This document shows positions 1 to 4,436 of a stretch of DNA of 5,725 bases, piece by piece. The stretch spans positions 1-5,725 of the forward strand of contig CAUEYG010000129.1 of NCBI GenBank assembly GCA_959021945.1. The letters run 5' to 3'. Under the pieces are notes generated by a model. It was not told the DNA's origin. It saw only the letters and a list, made by a program, of their open reading frames with translations, and made no database searches. The position numbers were made by a program, and so were the translations under genes. The DNA comes from an uncultured Eubacteriales bacterium (GTDB lineage Bacteria; Bacillota; Clostridia; Peptostreptococcales; Anaerovoracaceae). Within the stretch, counting starts at the first letter, position 1. Each line of letters begins with the position of its first letter.

Positions 1-470
1 TCAAGTATTAAAAGCTCCGGCTCGTGCATAATGGCGGCGGCAATACCAAGCCGTTGCTTCATTCCGAGGGAATAATCGGAAAAGACTTTTCTTTTCTCCT
101 TATGCAGCCCCACAACTTCAAGAGCTTTTTCTACTCCACTTTTAGATACTCCCCCTCGCAGTTTAGCGAGAATTTGCAAATTCTCATACCCTGTTAAATT
201 ACTGTAAAATCCCGGTGTTTCGATAATAGAGCCTACTTTGCTATAAAGGGTATGGATATTTTCCTTATAGTTTGTGCCAAACAAGCGTACCGTTCCCTCC
301 GTTGGGAAAGCAAGCTGCAACATCATTTTCATTGCTGTGGTTTTGCCTGCTCCGTTTCTGCCGAGCAAACCATAAATTTTGCCCTTTGGCACATGAAGAT
401 TTACCTTATCGACAACGGTGGCTGTTCCGTATCGCTTCGTAAGATTTTCTGTTTCAATGATATAATCCAT
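1..470 (-). CDS. BcrA-type ABC transporter ATP-binding protein (C-terminus beyond left edge)
   Basis: Only the first 156 residues are in the window; the frame is open to base 1. The protein begins MDYIIETENLTKRYG and shows Walker A GRNGAGKTT (residues 37-45), the signature YSLGMKQR (133-140) and the start of Walker B (ELLIL, 152-156). It is therefore the cytoplasmic nucleotide-binding subunit of an ABC exporter. The Q-loop position reads IIETPGFY, with Glu84 instead of Gln. That 'E-loop' is known from bacitracin/lantibiotic self-protection transporters (BcrA, LanF group). The start at 470 has GGAAAGGAGA eight bases upstream. A promoter and two BcrR-type sites precede it, and a BcrR-like gene lies just upstream in the same direction, which matches the bcrR-bcrA order. 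Inferred role: ATP-driven removal or detoxification of a cell-wall-active peptide such as bacitracin. The real substrate cannot be read from this fragment. The membrane subunit is expected beyond the left edge. Confidence 0.93.
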   Translation of the reverse strand, partial: MDYIIETENLTKRYGTATVVDKVNLHVPKGKIYGLLGRNGAGKTTAMKMMLQLAFPTEGTVRLFGTNYKENIHTLYSKVGSIIETPGFYSNLTGYENLQILAKLRGGVSKSGVEKALEVVGLHKEKRKVFSDYSLGMKQRLGIAAAIMHEPELLIL

Positions 471-524
471 ATTTGATTCTCCTTTCCGTGGGTTGCTGTT
501 CTTGTTTTCGCTGACCACAATCTT

Positions 525-553
525 ATTATCCACGAGTATTGCATAGAAGCCAA
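525..553 (-). promoter_or_regulatory. Sigma-A promoter of the BcrA-like transporter gene
   Basis: On the minus strand, TTGGCT (548-553; 4/6 match to TTGACA) and GATAAT (525-530; 5/6 match to TATAAT) are separated by exactly 17 bases. The start site would fall near 518, leaving a leader of about 48 bases before the ATG at 470. The imperfect -35 fits a promoter that needs an activator, and the two GACA-N7-TGTC sites lie just upstream. Confidence 0.6.
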
Positions 554-574
554 GAAATCTACCGTCACAATGCC

Positions 575-589
575 GACACAATAGATGTC
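575..589. promoter_or_regulatory. Proximal BcrR-type operator, GACA-N7-TGTC
   Basis: GACA (575-578), seven bases, TGTC (586-589). From memory, GACA(N)7TGTC is the inverted repeat reported as the BcrR binding site at the E. faecalis bcrA promoter. The site lies 21 bases upstream of the -35 of the transporter promoter, a normal place for an activator. The match to the distal copy extends to CCGACAC-N6-TGTCAG (573-591). Confidence 0.65.
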
Positions 590-595
590 AGCACG

Positions 596-626
596 AAAAA
601 AGCTCCGACACTTATCGTGTCAGAGC
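596..626 (-). terminator. Rho-independent terminator of the BcrR-like gene
   Basis: Read on the minus strand, GCTCTGACAC and GTGTCGGAGC form a 10-bp stem (one G:U pair) with a GATAA loop, followed directly by six T residues (596-601). It starts about 25 bases after the stop codon at 651. Transcription of the transporter would then depend on its own promoter rather than on read-through. Confidence 0.8.
607..621. promoter_or_regulatory. Distal BcrR-type operator, GACA-N7-TGTC
   Basis: GACA (607-610), seven bases, TGTC (618-621). This is the second copy of the motif, in the same orientation as the proximal one and 32 bp from it centre to centre, about three helical turns. Both would therefore face the same side of the DNA. 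It shares the extended form CCGACAC-N6-TGTCAG (605-623). It also forms the upper part of the terminator stem of the upstream regulator gene. Confidence 0.6.
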
Positions 627-650
627 CTATTTTAAAGGGTTTATGGCATT

Positions 651-1265
651 TTACTTTGTTTGGGTTTGCTTTATCCAGACAAATATTTTAGCAACAAACA
701 GCAGAAACAGAAGGGCGGTAACATAGGGTTGTCTTGCCGCAGCTAAGAAGCAGATAAACAGCGTACTCAGCACGAGAGAGCATTTTGTGATTATGTTGCT
801 CCATGATTCCTTTTCAAAACAAACACACATCAGTTTCGCTATCCCAAGTGCAATCAAAACAATAAAAACAATCCAATAGATTGCAAGATATATTGGGGTA
901 GTGTCTGTAAATGAAAGTAGATTGACAGAATAAATATATCCGTCAACAAGGTTACCATACAACGGCAAAAGTATAAAAGTAACCGCCATCATATCTAATA
1001 TTCCATAAATGAAACTGTAAATTTTTTTCAAGTTGGAACGATTTTCAGTTTCGGCAAGTGTAATCAGTTCTTCGCCCGATAGCAGTTCATCTATGGTCAC
1101 AGAAAAGAATTTAGAAATACACTTGAGCGACTCAATGTTAGGGTAACCCTTGCCGCTTTCCCATTTTGAAATGGCTGTTCTTGATACATATAATTGCTCC
1201 GCAAGTTGTTCCTGCGTTAAGTTCTTTCCAGTCCTAAGCTGTTGTAGCTTTTCATTAAATTCCAT
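651..1265 (-). CDS. BcrR-like membrane-anchored XRE-family regulator
   Basis: A 204-residue protein. Residues 4-63 form an XRE/Cro helix-turn-helix domain (LTQEQLAEQLYVSRTAISKWESGKGYP, split as helix 2 at about 17-25 and the recognition helix at about 28-36). Four hydrophobic segments follow, at roughly 82-104, 124-149, 158-176 and 179-197. This architecture and length match BcrR, the one-component membrane sensor of E. faecalis (about 203 residues, four membrane spans), which senses bacitracin and activates bcrABD. The start at 1265 is set by AGGAGGAG (1270-1277). The gene overlaps the end of the small HTH gene upstream by 11 bases, so translation is probably coupled. Downstream, a terminator and two GACA-N7-TGTC sites stand before a BcrA-like ATPase gene, which supports the BcrR-type assignment independently. 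The ligand is inferred to be a cell-wall-active peptide but is not known. Confidence 0.85.
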   Translation of the reverse strand: MEFNEKLQQLRTGKNLTQEQLAEQLYVSRTAISKWESGKGYPNIESLKCISKFFSVTIDELLSGEELITLAETENRSNLKKIYSFIYGILDMMAVTFILLPLYGNLVDGYIYSVNLLSFTDTTPIYLAIYWIVFIVLIALGIAKLMCVCFEKESWSNIITKCSLVLSTLFICFLAAARQPYVTALLFLLFVAKIFVWIKQTQTK

Positions 1266-1452
1266 GATTCTCCTCCTGTTTGTTCCTTGTTTTCATACGT
1301 CCATCAACGGGTTTTTCTGCATCTTTTGGTATCATCCATGCACGACCAAATTTTTCAGTTCCGTCAATGCGATTTTCCTCACATAATTTTTGTATCCGTC
1401 TTTCCGATATGCCCCATTTTTCAGAAGCGGCTTTCACAGAAATGTAATTCAT
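1255..1452 (-). CDS. Small winged-HTH / excisionase-like DNA-binding protein
   Basis: A 65-residue protein starting MNYISVKAASEKWGISERR. The first 45 residues are typical of the short MerR/excisionase-like HTH family common in Clostridia: an AASEKWGIS-type helix, the RRIQKLCEENRI recognition helix, and a wing with FGRAWMIPKDAEKP. The tail (46-65) is charged. I chose the ATG at 1452 because GAAAGGAAG (1461-1469) lies eight bases upstream. The open frame continues upstream to 1626, but that extension is low-complexity and covers promoter sequences of both flanking genes. The stop overlaps the start of the BcrR-like gene by 11 bases, and one promoter seems to serve both. It could regulate this locus or act as a recombination directionality factor; the sequence does not decide between these. 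Confidence 0.75.
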   Translation of the reverse strand: MNYISVKAASEKWGISERRIQKLCEENRIDGTEKFGRAWMIPKDAEKPVDGRMKTRNKQEENHGI

Positions 1453-1476
1453 AATATCAACTTCCTTTCGCAAAGA

Positions 1477-1495
1477 GTATATAATTATTATATAC
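1477..1495. promoter_or_regulatory. 19-bp palindrome over the -10, candidate operator
   Basis: GTATATAA (1477-1484), spacer TTA, TTATATAC (1488-1495): perfect 8-base arms. It covers the -10 and the likely start site of the minus-strand operon promoter. A dimeric HTH protein bound here would block that promoter. Candidates are the divergent XRE protein (1618-1971) or the small HTH protein itself. The sequence is made almost only of A and T, so chance or simple promoter composition is possible. Confidence 0.45.
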
Positions 1496-1515
1496 GGAAT
1501 GACGAATAATAGCAA
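1487..1515 (-). promoter_or_regulatory. Promoter of the small-HTH / BcrR-like operon
   Basis: On the minus strand, TTGCTA (1510-1515; 4/6) and a perfect TATAAT (1487-1492) are spaced 17 bases apart. The start site would be near 1480, about 28 bases before the ATG at 1452. The -10 lies inside a 19-bp palindrome. Confidence 0.6.
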
Positions 1516-1569
1516 GTTTCTCTCCACTAATACGAAATTATACACTACTAAACATAAAATCATACTTCG

Positions 1570-1598
1570 TTCAAATATCATCACCCGAAATGTACAAT
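1570..1598 (+). promoter_or_regulatory. Possible promoter of the plus-strand XRE gene
   Basis: TTCAAA (1570-1575; 4/6) and TACAAT (1593-1598; 5/6) have a 17-base spacer. The start site would be near 1605, leaving only about 13 bases before the ATG at 1618. Either the leader is very short or the true promoter lies further upstream. Confidence 0.35.
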
Positions 1599-1617
1599 GA
1601 TATAGGATGATATTAAA

Positions 1618-1971
1618 ATGTACCAAGATGAAAGAAAACTTGATTTTAAGCCGTTAGGTATAGCGATAAAAAAAGCTCGGGAAGCAAAAGGGTGGACACA
1701 GGAATATCTTGCCCAACTGGTAGACCTTACGCCACGCTCTATTATGTATATAGAGAACAGGGGGCAGCACCCAAGGCTTAACAAATTTTATCTCATTACT
1801 ACCTTGCTTGACATCTCTGTAGACCAGTTCTTTTTTCCATGCAATGAAGATGGCGACAACAATCGCCGCAAACAAGTTGATGTACTGTTGAATGATATGG
1901 AAGAAAAGGAGCTTATCGTGATGGAAGCTACGGCTCAAGGCTTGAAAAAGGCAAGAGAAACTGCGGAATAA
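1618..1971 (+). CDS. XRE-family helix-turn-helix regulator
   Basis: A 117-residue cytoplasmic protein. Residues 11-72 form an XRE domain: helix 2 TQEYLAQLV (27-35), recognition helix TPRSIMYIEN (38-47), and the closing stretch LLDISVDQFFFP (63-74). A polar linker (75-86) and a helical tail (87-115) follow, plausibly for dimerization. Proteins of this shape are common repressors in integrative elements of Bacillota. The start at 1618 has a weak AGGATG (1604-1609) eight bases upstream. It diverges from the small-HTH/BcrR-like operon across 165 bases, so it may control both directions from that spacer. A bidirectional terminator follows. Its target and inducer cannot be named. Confidence 0.88.
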   Translation: MYQDERKLDFKPLGIAIKKAREAKGWTQEYLAQLVDLTPRSIMYIENRGQHPRLNKFYLITTLLDISVDQFFFPCNEDGDNNRRKQVDVLLNDMEEKELIVMEATAQGLKKARETAE

Positions 1972-2003
1972 TTAACGCTGTTTTCGTAAGCCAAGCCAAC
2001 TGA

Positions 2004-2040
2004 AAAAAGTGCGACACCTACACAGGCTATCGCACTTTTT
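2004..2040. terminator. Bidirectional rho-independent terminator
   Basis: AAAAAGTGCGA (2004-2014) and TCGCACTTTTT (2030-2040) form a perfect 11-bp stem. The 15-base loop can add a small CCT/AGG pairing. Because A and T runs flank the GC core on both sides, it can end transcription of the plus-strand XRE gene (stop at 1971) and of the minus-strand gene ending at 2052. Confidence 0.85.
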
Positions 2041-2051
2041 AGGTTATTTTT

Positions 2052-2348
2052 TTATTCTCCACACAAATCATAAAGCTGTTCACATCGGTTTTGAATATCT
2101 AAGATTTCTGTTTCGGTTAAACTCCTGCGGTTATGAGTAAGTTGTTGCTCTAAAAAATCACGATAGCCATCAAGTAAGGCATCCCGTAAAAGCTCGGGGG
2201 CTTTGCAATGTTCCACACCAAACCATTGCTCATCTTTTTCATCCCAAATCATAACGGTGTATCCTCGCTTAGTGTTCACCACCTCCAAAACACTATCTTT
2301 ATTTAGGTAATCGTTGAATACTTCTAAAACCTTTTCAAAGGTCATCAT
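2052..2348 (-). CDS. Hypothetical protein, 98 residues, mobile-element associated
   Basis: I do not recognise a named domain. The protein is soluble and acidic. The N-terminal half (1-45: FEKVLEVFNDYL, then VLEVVNTKRGYTVMIWDEKDEQW) looks like a helix followed by beta strands. The C-terminal half is helical (ELLRDALLDGYRDFLEQQL; LTETEILDIQNRCEQLYDLCGE). Similar small proteins seem familiar from integrative elements of Clostridia, but that is recollection and not a tested match. GAAAGGG (2357-2363), eight bases before the ATG at 2348, supports this start over the next Met. It has its own promoter and ends at the shared terminator. The relaxase lies further upstream on the same strand, beyond the repeat-rich junction. 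Confidence 0.72.
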   Translation of the reverse strand: MMTFEKVLEVFNDYLNKDSVLEVVNTKRGYTVMIWDEKDEQWFGVEHCKAPELLRDALLDGYRDFLEQQLTHNRRSLTETEILDIQNRCEQLYDLCGE

Positions 2349-2383
2349 TTTATCAGCCCTTTCATATTTTAGGTGCTTATATG

Positions 2384-2402
2384 TAAGTAGTTTATATACT
2401 TA
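2384..2402. repeat. Inverted repeat at the start site of the 98-residue gene
   Basis: TAAGTA (2384-2389), seven bases, TACTTA (2397-2402). It sits just downstream of the proposed -10, over the expected start site near 2404, so it could be a repressor site. The arms are short and AT-rich, so support is weak. Confidence 0.3.
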
Positions 2403-2410
2403 TTACGACT

Positions 2411-2439
2411 ATGATAATAAAAGTAAATCATCGTGTAAA
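2411..2439 (-). promoter_or_regulatory. Promoter of the 98-residue protein gene
   Basis: On the minus strand, TTTACA (2434-2439; 5/6) and TATCAT (2411-2416; 5/6) are 17 bases apart. The leader would be about 55 bases. The gene can therefore be transcribed independently of the relaxase. Confidence 0.55.
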
Positions 2440-2502
2440 GGATACGGATATTGTTTGCGAACAAAAGTGGCAAGCAATGCCGGTGTTAATACACTCGGCC
2501 CA

Positions 2503-2537
2503 CAGAGGGAAAAATCCTGACGTGATTTCCCCCTCTG
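2503..2537. repeat. Large hairpin in the candidate oriT
   Basis: The arms are 2503-2516 and 2524-2537 with a 7-base loop CTGACGT. Twelve of 14 positions pair on the plus strand. On the minus strand the two remaining positions become G:T wobbles, so the single-stranded minus form can pair along its full length. Confidence 0.8.
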
Positions 2538-2576
2538 CTTTGCTTGTTGAGGGCAGCGCCCCCAAGCCCCTTTGAA

Positions 2577-2595
2577 CACAGAATTTCATTCTGTG
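2577..2595. repeat. Perfect 8-bp inverted repeat in the candidate oriT
   Basis: CACAGAAT (2577-2584), spacer TTC, ATTCTGTG (2588-2595). There is no T-tract on either side, so it is not a typical terminator, although it lies about 40 bases past the relaxase stop codon. Confidence 0.75.
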
Positions 2596-2600
2596 GCTAC

Positions 2601-2615
2601 GCGTTCTGCGAACGC
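2601..2615. repeat. Perfect 6-bp hairpin after the relaxase gene
   Basis: GCGTTC (2601-2606), loop TGC, GAACGC (2610-2615). It is GC-rich and only 17 bases from the relaxase stop. It could protect the mRNA end or belong to the oriT cluster. Confidence 0.65.
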
Positions 2616-2632
2616 TTATGACCATGACCGGC

Positions 2633-4048
2633 TTACCGCTGGCCGTGGTCTTTTTCTTGTTCTTTTTTCTGTTCCTCATCCATTTTCAGCAGCCGATCCA
2701 CATTGGCCTTTGCCGTCAAAAGTTCCCGCATTTCCTCACGGAAACGCCGGTACTCGGCGTAGGTTTTCTTCTTTTCCTCCAGCAGTTTGGCATACTCAGA
2801 TTGCAGGTCTTTGACCTTGGGCAGCTTCTTCACTCCCATCTCATCAAAGGCATTTTTTGCCGCCTGATGGAGCAGAATTTCTTGCTCATGTTCCTCCCGA
2901 AATTTTCGGGAATAACCGGCCTTGCGATAGGCAACATAGGTCTCGCGGGTCTTGGCATAATTAACGATATGGGTACGCAGGACGGCGATCTCTGCCATGC
3001 GTTTCTCCGTCGCCTTAATCTGCGCTGACAGCTCATTGTGATGGGCGGTAGCCGCCACCGCTTTTTCTTCCAGCTCTGTATAGTCCAGTAGGTGATGTTC
3101 GGTAAGAAAATTCACGGTCTGCGCCATCTGTTTTAAGTTAAAAACCTTGGCCCAGCGTGCATATCCAGCACCTTTCCCGGCCTGCAATTTTGCCTGAATA
3201 TCCACCAGCAAATTGACCTTGGGTGGCTCCGGCTGCACGGTGGATTTCTTGCGGGGCGTGTGCTGCTTTTCTCCAGCCAGCACCGCACGGATTTCTGTTT
3301 CGCTGTACCCGGCTCCCAGCTTGTCATCCATGCGGGCTACATTCTTCCAGCCGGGAGCTTTAAGGCGGATTGCTTTCCCGCGCCGAGATACCTCGCAGCC
3401 CATCTCGGAAAGCAGTTGCAGAAGTGTGTCAAAGTCTGCTGGCTTTTGCTCCAGCGCCCGGTCAATCATCACCCGTAGCTGTTCCCGATGGGAGGGCTTG
3501 GCTTGTTCGCCCAGCCACTTGTTGTAGCTTTTTCCGTGGGGCTTGGGGTTCTCCACAATGGATAGTCCGTTCTCGATACAAATGGTGTCACTTAAACGTC
3601 GAACAGCTCTGGTGCTTCCCCAAAAGTTACGGAACTTCCGGTCACAATCCATATTGACCGCCGACCAGATGATGTGATTATGAATATGCGATTTGTCGAT
3701 GTGGGTGCAGACCACAAAGGAATGATTGCCTTTGGTGAACCGCCTGGCAAATTCTATGCCCAGCCGGTTGGCTTCCTCCGGTGTGATCTCTCCGGGCCTG
3801 AACGACTGGCGCACATGGTAGGCGATCACATCATCTGTACCGCGCACTCGTCCGGTGGCGGCAATATACTGCCGCTTTGCCAACAGAAACTCTGCATCAG
3901 CAGTGCGGCTGTCACATCCATAGCTGGTAATCAATTTTCCGTTGTCGGTCTTTTGGGGATTTGCCACATAGTCAATAATATCGCTGATGGCACGGCTCTC
4001 AGTCCGACCCTTGCCGATATGCAGCGGCATGATGCGTGTGGTTGCCAT
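2633..4048 (-). CDS. MOB_P-type relaxase / mobilization nuclease
   Basis: A 471-residue protein. The N-terminal relaxase domain (about 1-260) contains the metal-binding histidine signature HIDKSHIHNH (116-125; HxDxxHxHNH form) of the relaxase/mobilization nuclease family. A likely catalytic tyrosine is Tyr27 in IIDYVANPQKT; that choice follows family pattern and is not proven. The enzyme would nick oriT, stay bound to the 5' end and pilot the strand into a recipient through a conjugation channel encoded elsewhere. Residues about 325-465 are rich in Glu, Lys and Arg and probably coiled coil, ending KKEQEKDHGQR. The start at 4048 has a near-perfect AAAGGAGGT (4056-4064). The frame is intact and of normal length. 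A terminator-like hairpin lies between it and the upstream zinc-ribbon gene. The MobC-type accessory gene often found directly upstream of such relaxases is not seen here. Confidence 0.93.
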   Translation of the reverse strand: MATTRIMPLHIGKGRTESRAISDIIDYVANPQKTDNGKLITSYGCDSRTADAEFLLAKRQYIAATGRVRGTDDVIAYHVRQSFRPGEITPEEANRLGIEFARRFTKGNHSFVVCTHIDKSHIHNHIIWSAVNMDCDRKFRNFWGSTRAVRRLSDTICIENGLSIVENPKPHGKSYNKWLGEQAKPSHREQLRVMIDRALEQKPADFDTLLQLLSEMGCEVSRRGKAIRLKAPGWKNVARMDDKLGAGYSETEIRAVLAGEKQHTPRKKSTVQPEPPKVNLLVDIQAKLQAGKGAGYARWAKVFNLKQMAQTVNFLTEHHLLDYTELEEKAVAATAHHNELSAQIKATEKRMAEIAVLRTHIVNYAKTRETYVAYRKAGYSRKFREEHEQEILLHQAAKNAFDEMGVKKLPKVKDLQSEYAKLLEEKKKTYAEYRRFREEMRELLTAKANVDRLLKMDEEQKKEQEKDHGQR

Positions 4049-4066
4049 AAGGGAGACCTCCTTTCC

Positions 4067-4097
4067 AAAAAAGAAACGGCCTGCATGGTGCAGACCG
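4067..4097 (-). terminator. Hairpin and T-tract between the zinc-ribbon gene and relaxase
   Basis: On the minus strand, CGGTCTGCA and TGCAGGCCG pair (9 bp with one G:U) around a CCA loop and are followed by TTTCTTTTTT. It sits in the 55-base gap just after the zinc-ribbon stop and immediately before the relaxase ribosome binding site. It should separate, at least partly, the abiE transcript from the relaxase. I found no obvious separate promoter in the gap, so relaxase expression would rely on read-through. Confidence 0.7.
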
Positions 4098-4103
4098 CTT
4101 TTG

Positions 4104-4436
4104 TTATTCTATTAAATCGTCCTCATCGAGAAAATCAAAATTGTCCTCGATGTCCTCTAACCGCTTCGGAGGAAACCTCATCTCGTATTGTTCTTTTGCC
4201 AGCGCACGAACTTCCCGGCGCTTATCTTTCATTCGGTTCTTCAGCCAGGAAATCTGCTCCTTTGATAATCTCCATGGGAGATTCAGCAAGCGGTTTATTG
4301 TCATTTGCTCCGCTTGCTTCTCCGGCGGCAAAGAAGCACAGGATTTACAGACGTGCGCCGCATGACCTTTGCCGGAAAATTTTTCATTAGCCTTATATTC
4401 TCCGCAGACTTTACAATAATGGCCGTGCTTCTTCAT
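4104..4436 (-). CDS. Small zinc-ribbon-like protein coupled to abiEii
   Basis: A 110-residue protein of unknown function. Cys8-x2-Cys11 and Cys30-x2-Cys33, with His25 and His28 between them, look like a zinc ribbon or treble-clef knuckle. The layout (CKVCGEYKANEKF...HVCKSC) recalls the zinc-binding half of HNH/endonuclease VII-like proteins, but no nuclease motif follows. Residues 43-90 are basic and probably helical (LPWRLSKEQISWLKNRMKDKRREVRALAKEQYEMRF). The tail (93-110) is very acidic (EDIEDNFDFLDEDD) and could mimic nucleic acid or bind a basic partner. Its ATG shares the sequence ATGA with the abiEii stop codon, so it is translated directly after the toxin. A third AbiE partner or an accessory mobilization protein are the two obvious options, and neither is demonstrated. 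Confidence 0.82.
   Translation of the reverse strand: MKKHGHYCKVCGEYKANEKFSGKGHAAHVCKSCASLPPEKQAEQMTINRLLNLPWRLSKEQISWLKNRMKDKRREVRALAKEQYEMRFPPKRLEDIEDNFDFLDEDDLIE

Larger units (their letters stand above)
2451..2615. other. Inverted-repeat cluster, candidate origin of transfer (oriT)
   Basis: This gene-free stretch next to the relaxase gene holds several inverted repeats in 165 bases: TTGTTTGCGAACAA (2451-2464), GTGT/ACAC around 2484-2495, a 14-bp hairpin at 2503-2537, GGGC-AGC-GCCC (2551-2561), CACAGAAT/ATTCTGTG (2577-2595) and GCGTTC/GAACGC (2601-2615). None has the T-tract of a terminator. The main hairpin carries ATCCTG (2514-2519) at the stem-loop border, resembling the IncP/MOB_P nic core (YATCCTG|Y as I recall it), though both flanking bases differ. 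Hairpins plus a nic-like core beside a relaxase gene is the usual oriT layout. The assignment is an inference. It also coincides with the change in base composition, so an insertion junction is an alternative. Confidence 0.42.

Noticed and set aside
1453..1626. N-terminal extension of the small HTH protein up to 1626
   Set aside because: It is a hydrophobic low-complexity stretch without a ribosome site, and it overlaps the promoters of both flanking genes. The ATG at 1452 has GAAAGGAAG at the right spacing.
2503..2537. Large hairpin as the relaxase terminator
   Set aside because: Neither strand has a T-tract after the stem, and it is almost 100 bases beyond the stop codon. It fits an oriT-type structure better.
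2451..2615. CRISPR array or tandem repeat array
   Set aside because: The repeats are different inverted repeats rather than one direct repeat with regular spacers.
2428..2679. Open frame of 83 codons on the minus strand across the relaxase end and the repeat cluster
   Set aside because: It overlaps the relaxase in another frame, has no clear ribosome site, and its codons run through the inverted repeats. The conserved-looking feature there is more likely DNA structure than protein.
3674..4390. Long plus-strand open frame of 238 codons
   Set aside because: It is antisense to the relaxase and zinc-ribbon genes, which have clear motifs and ribosome sites. The plus-strand translation shows no recognisable domain.
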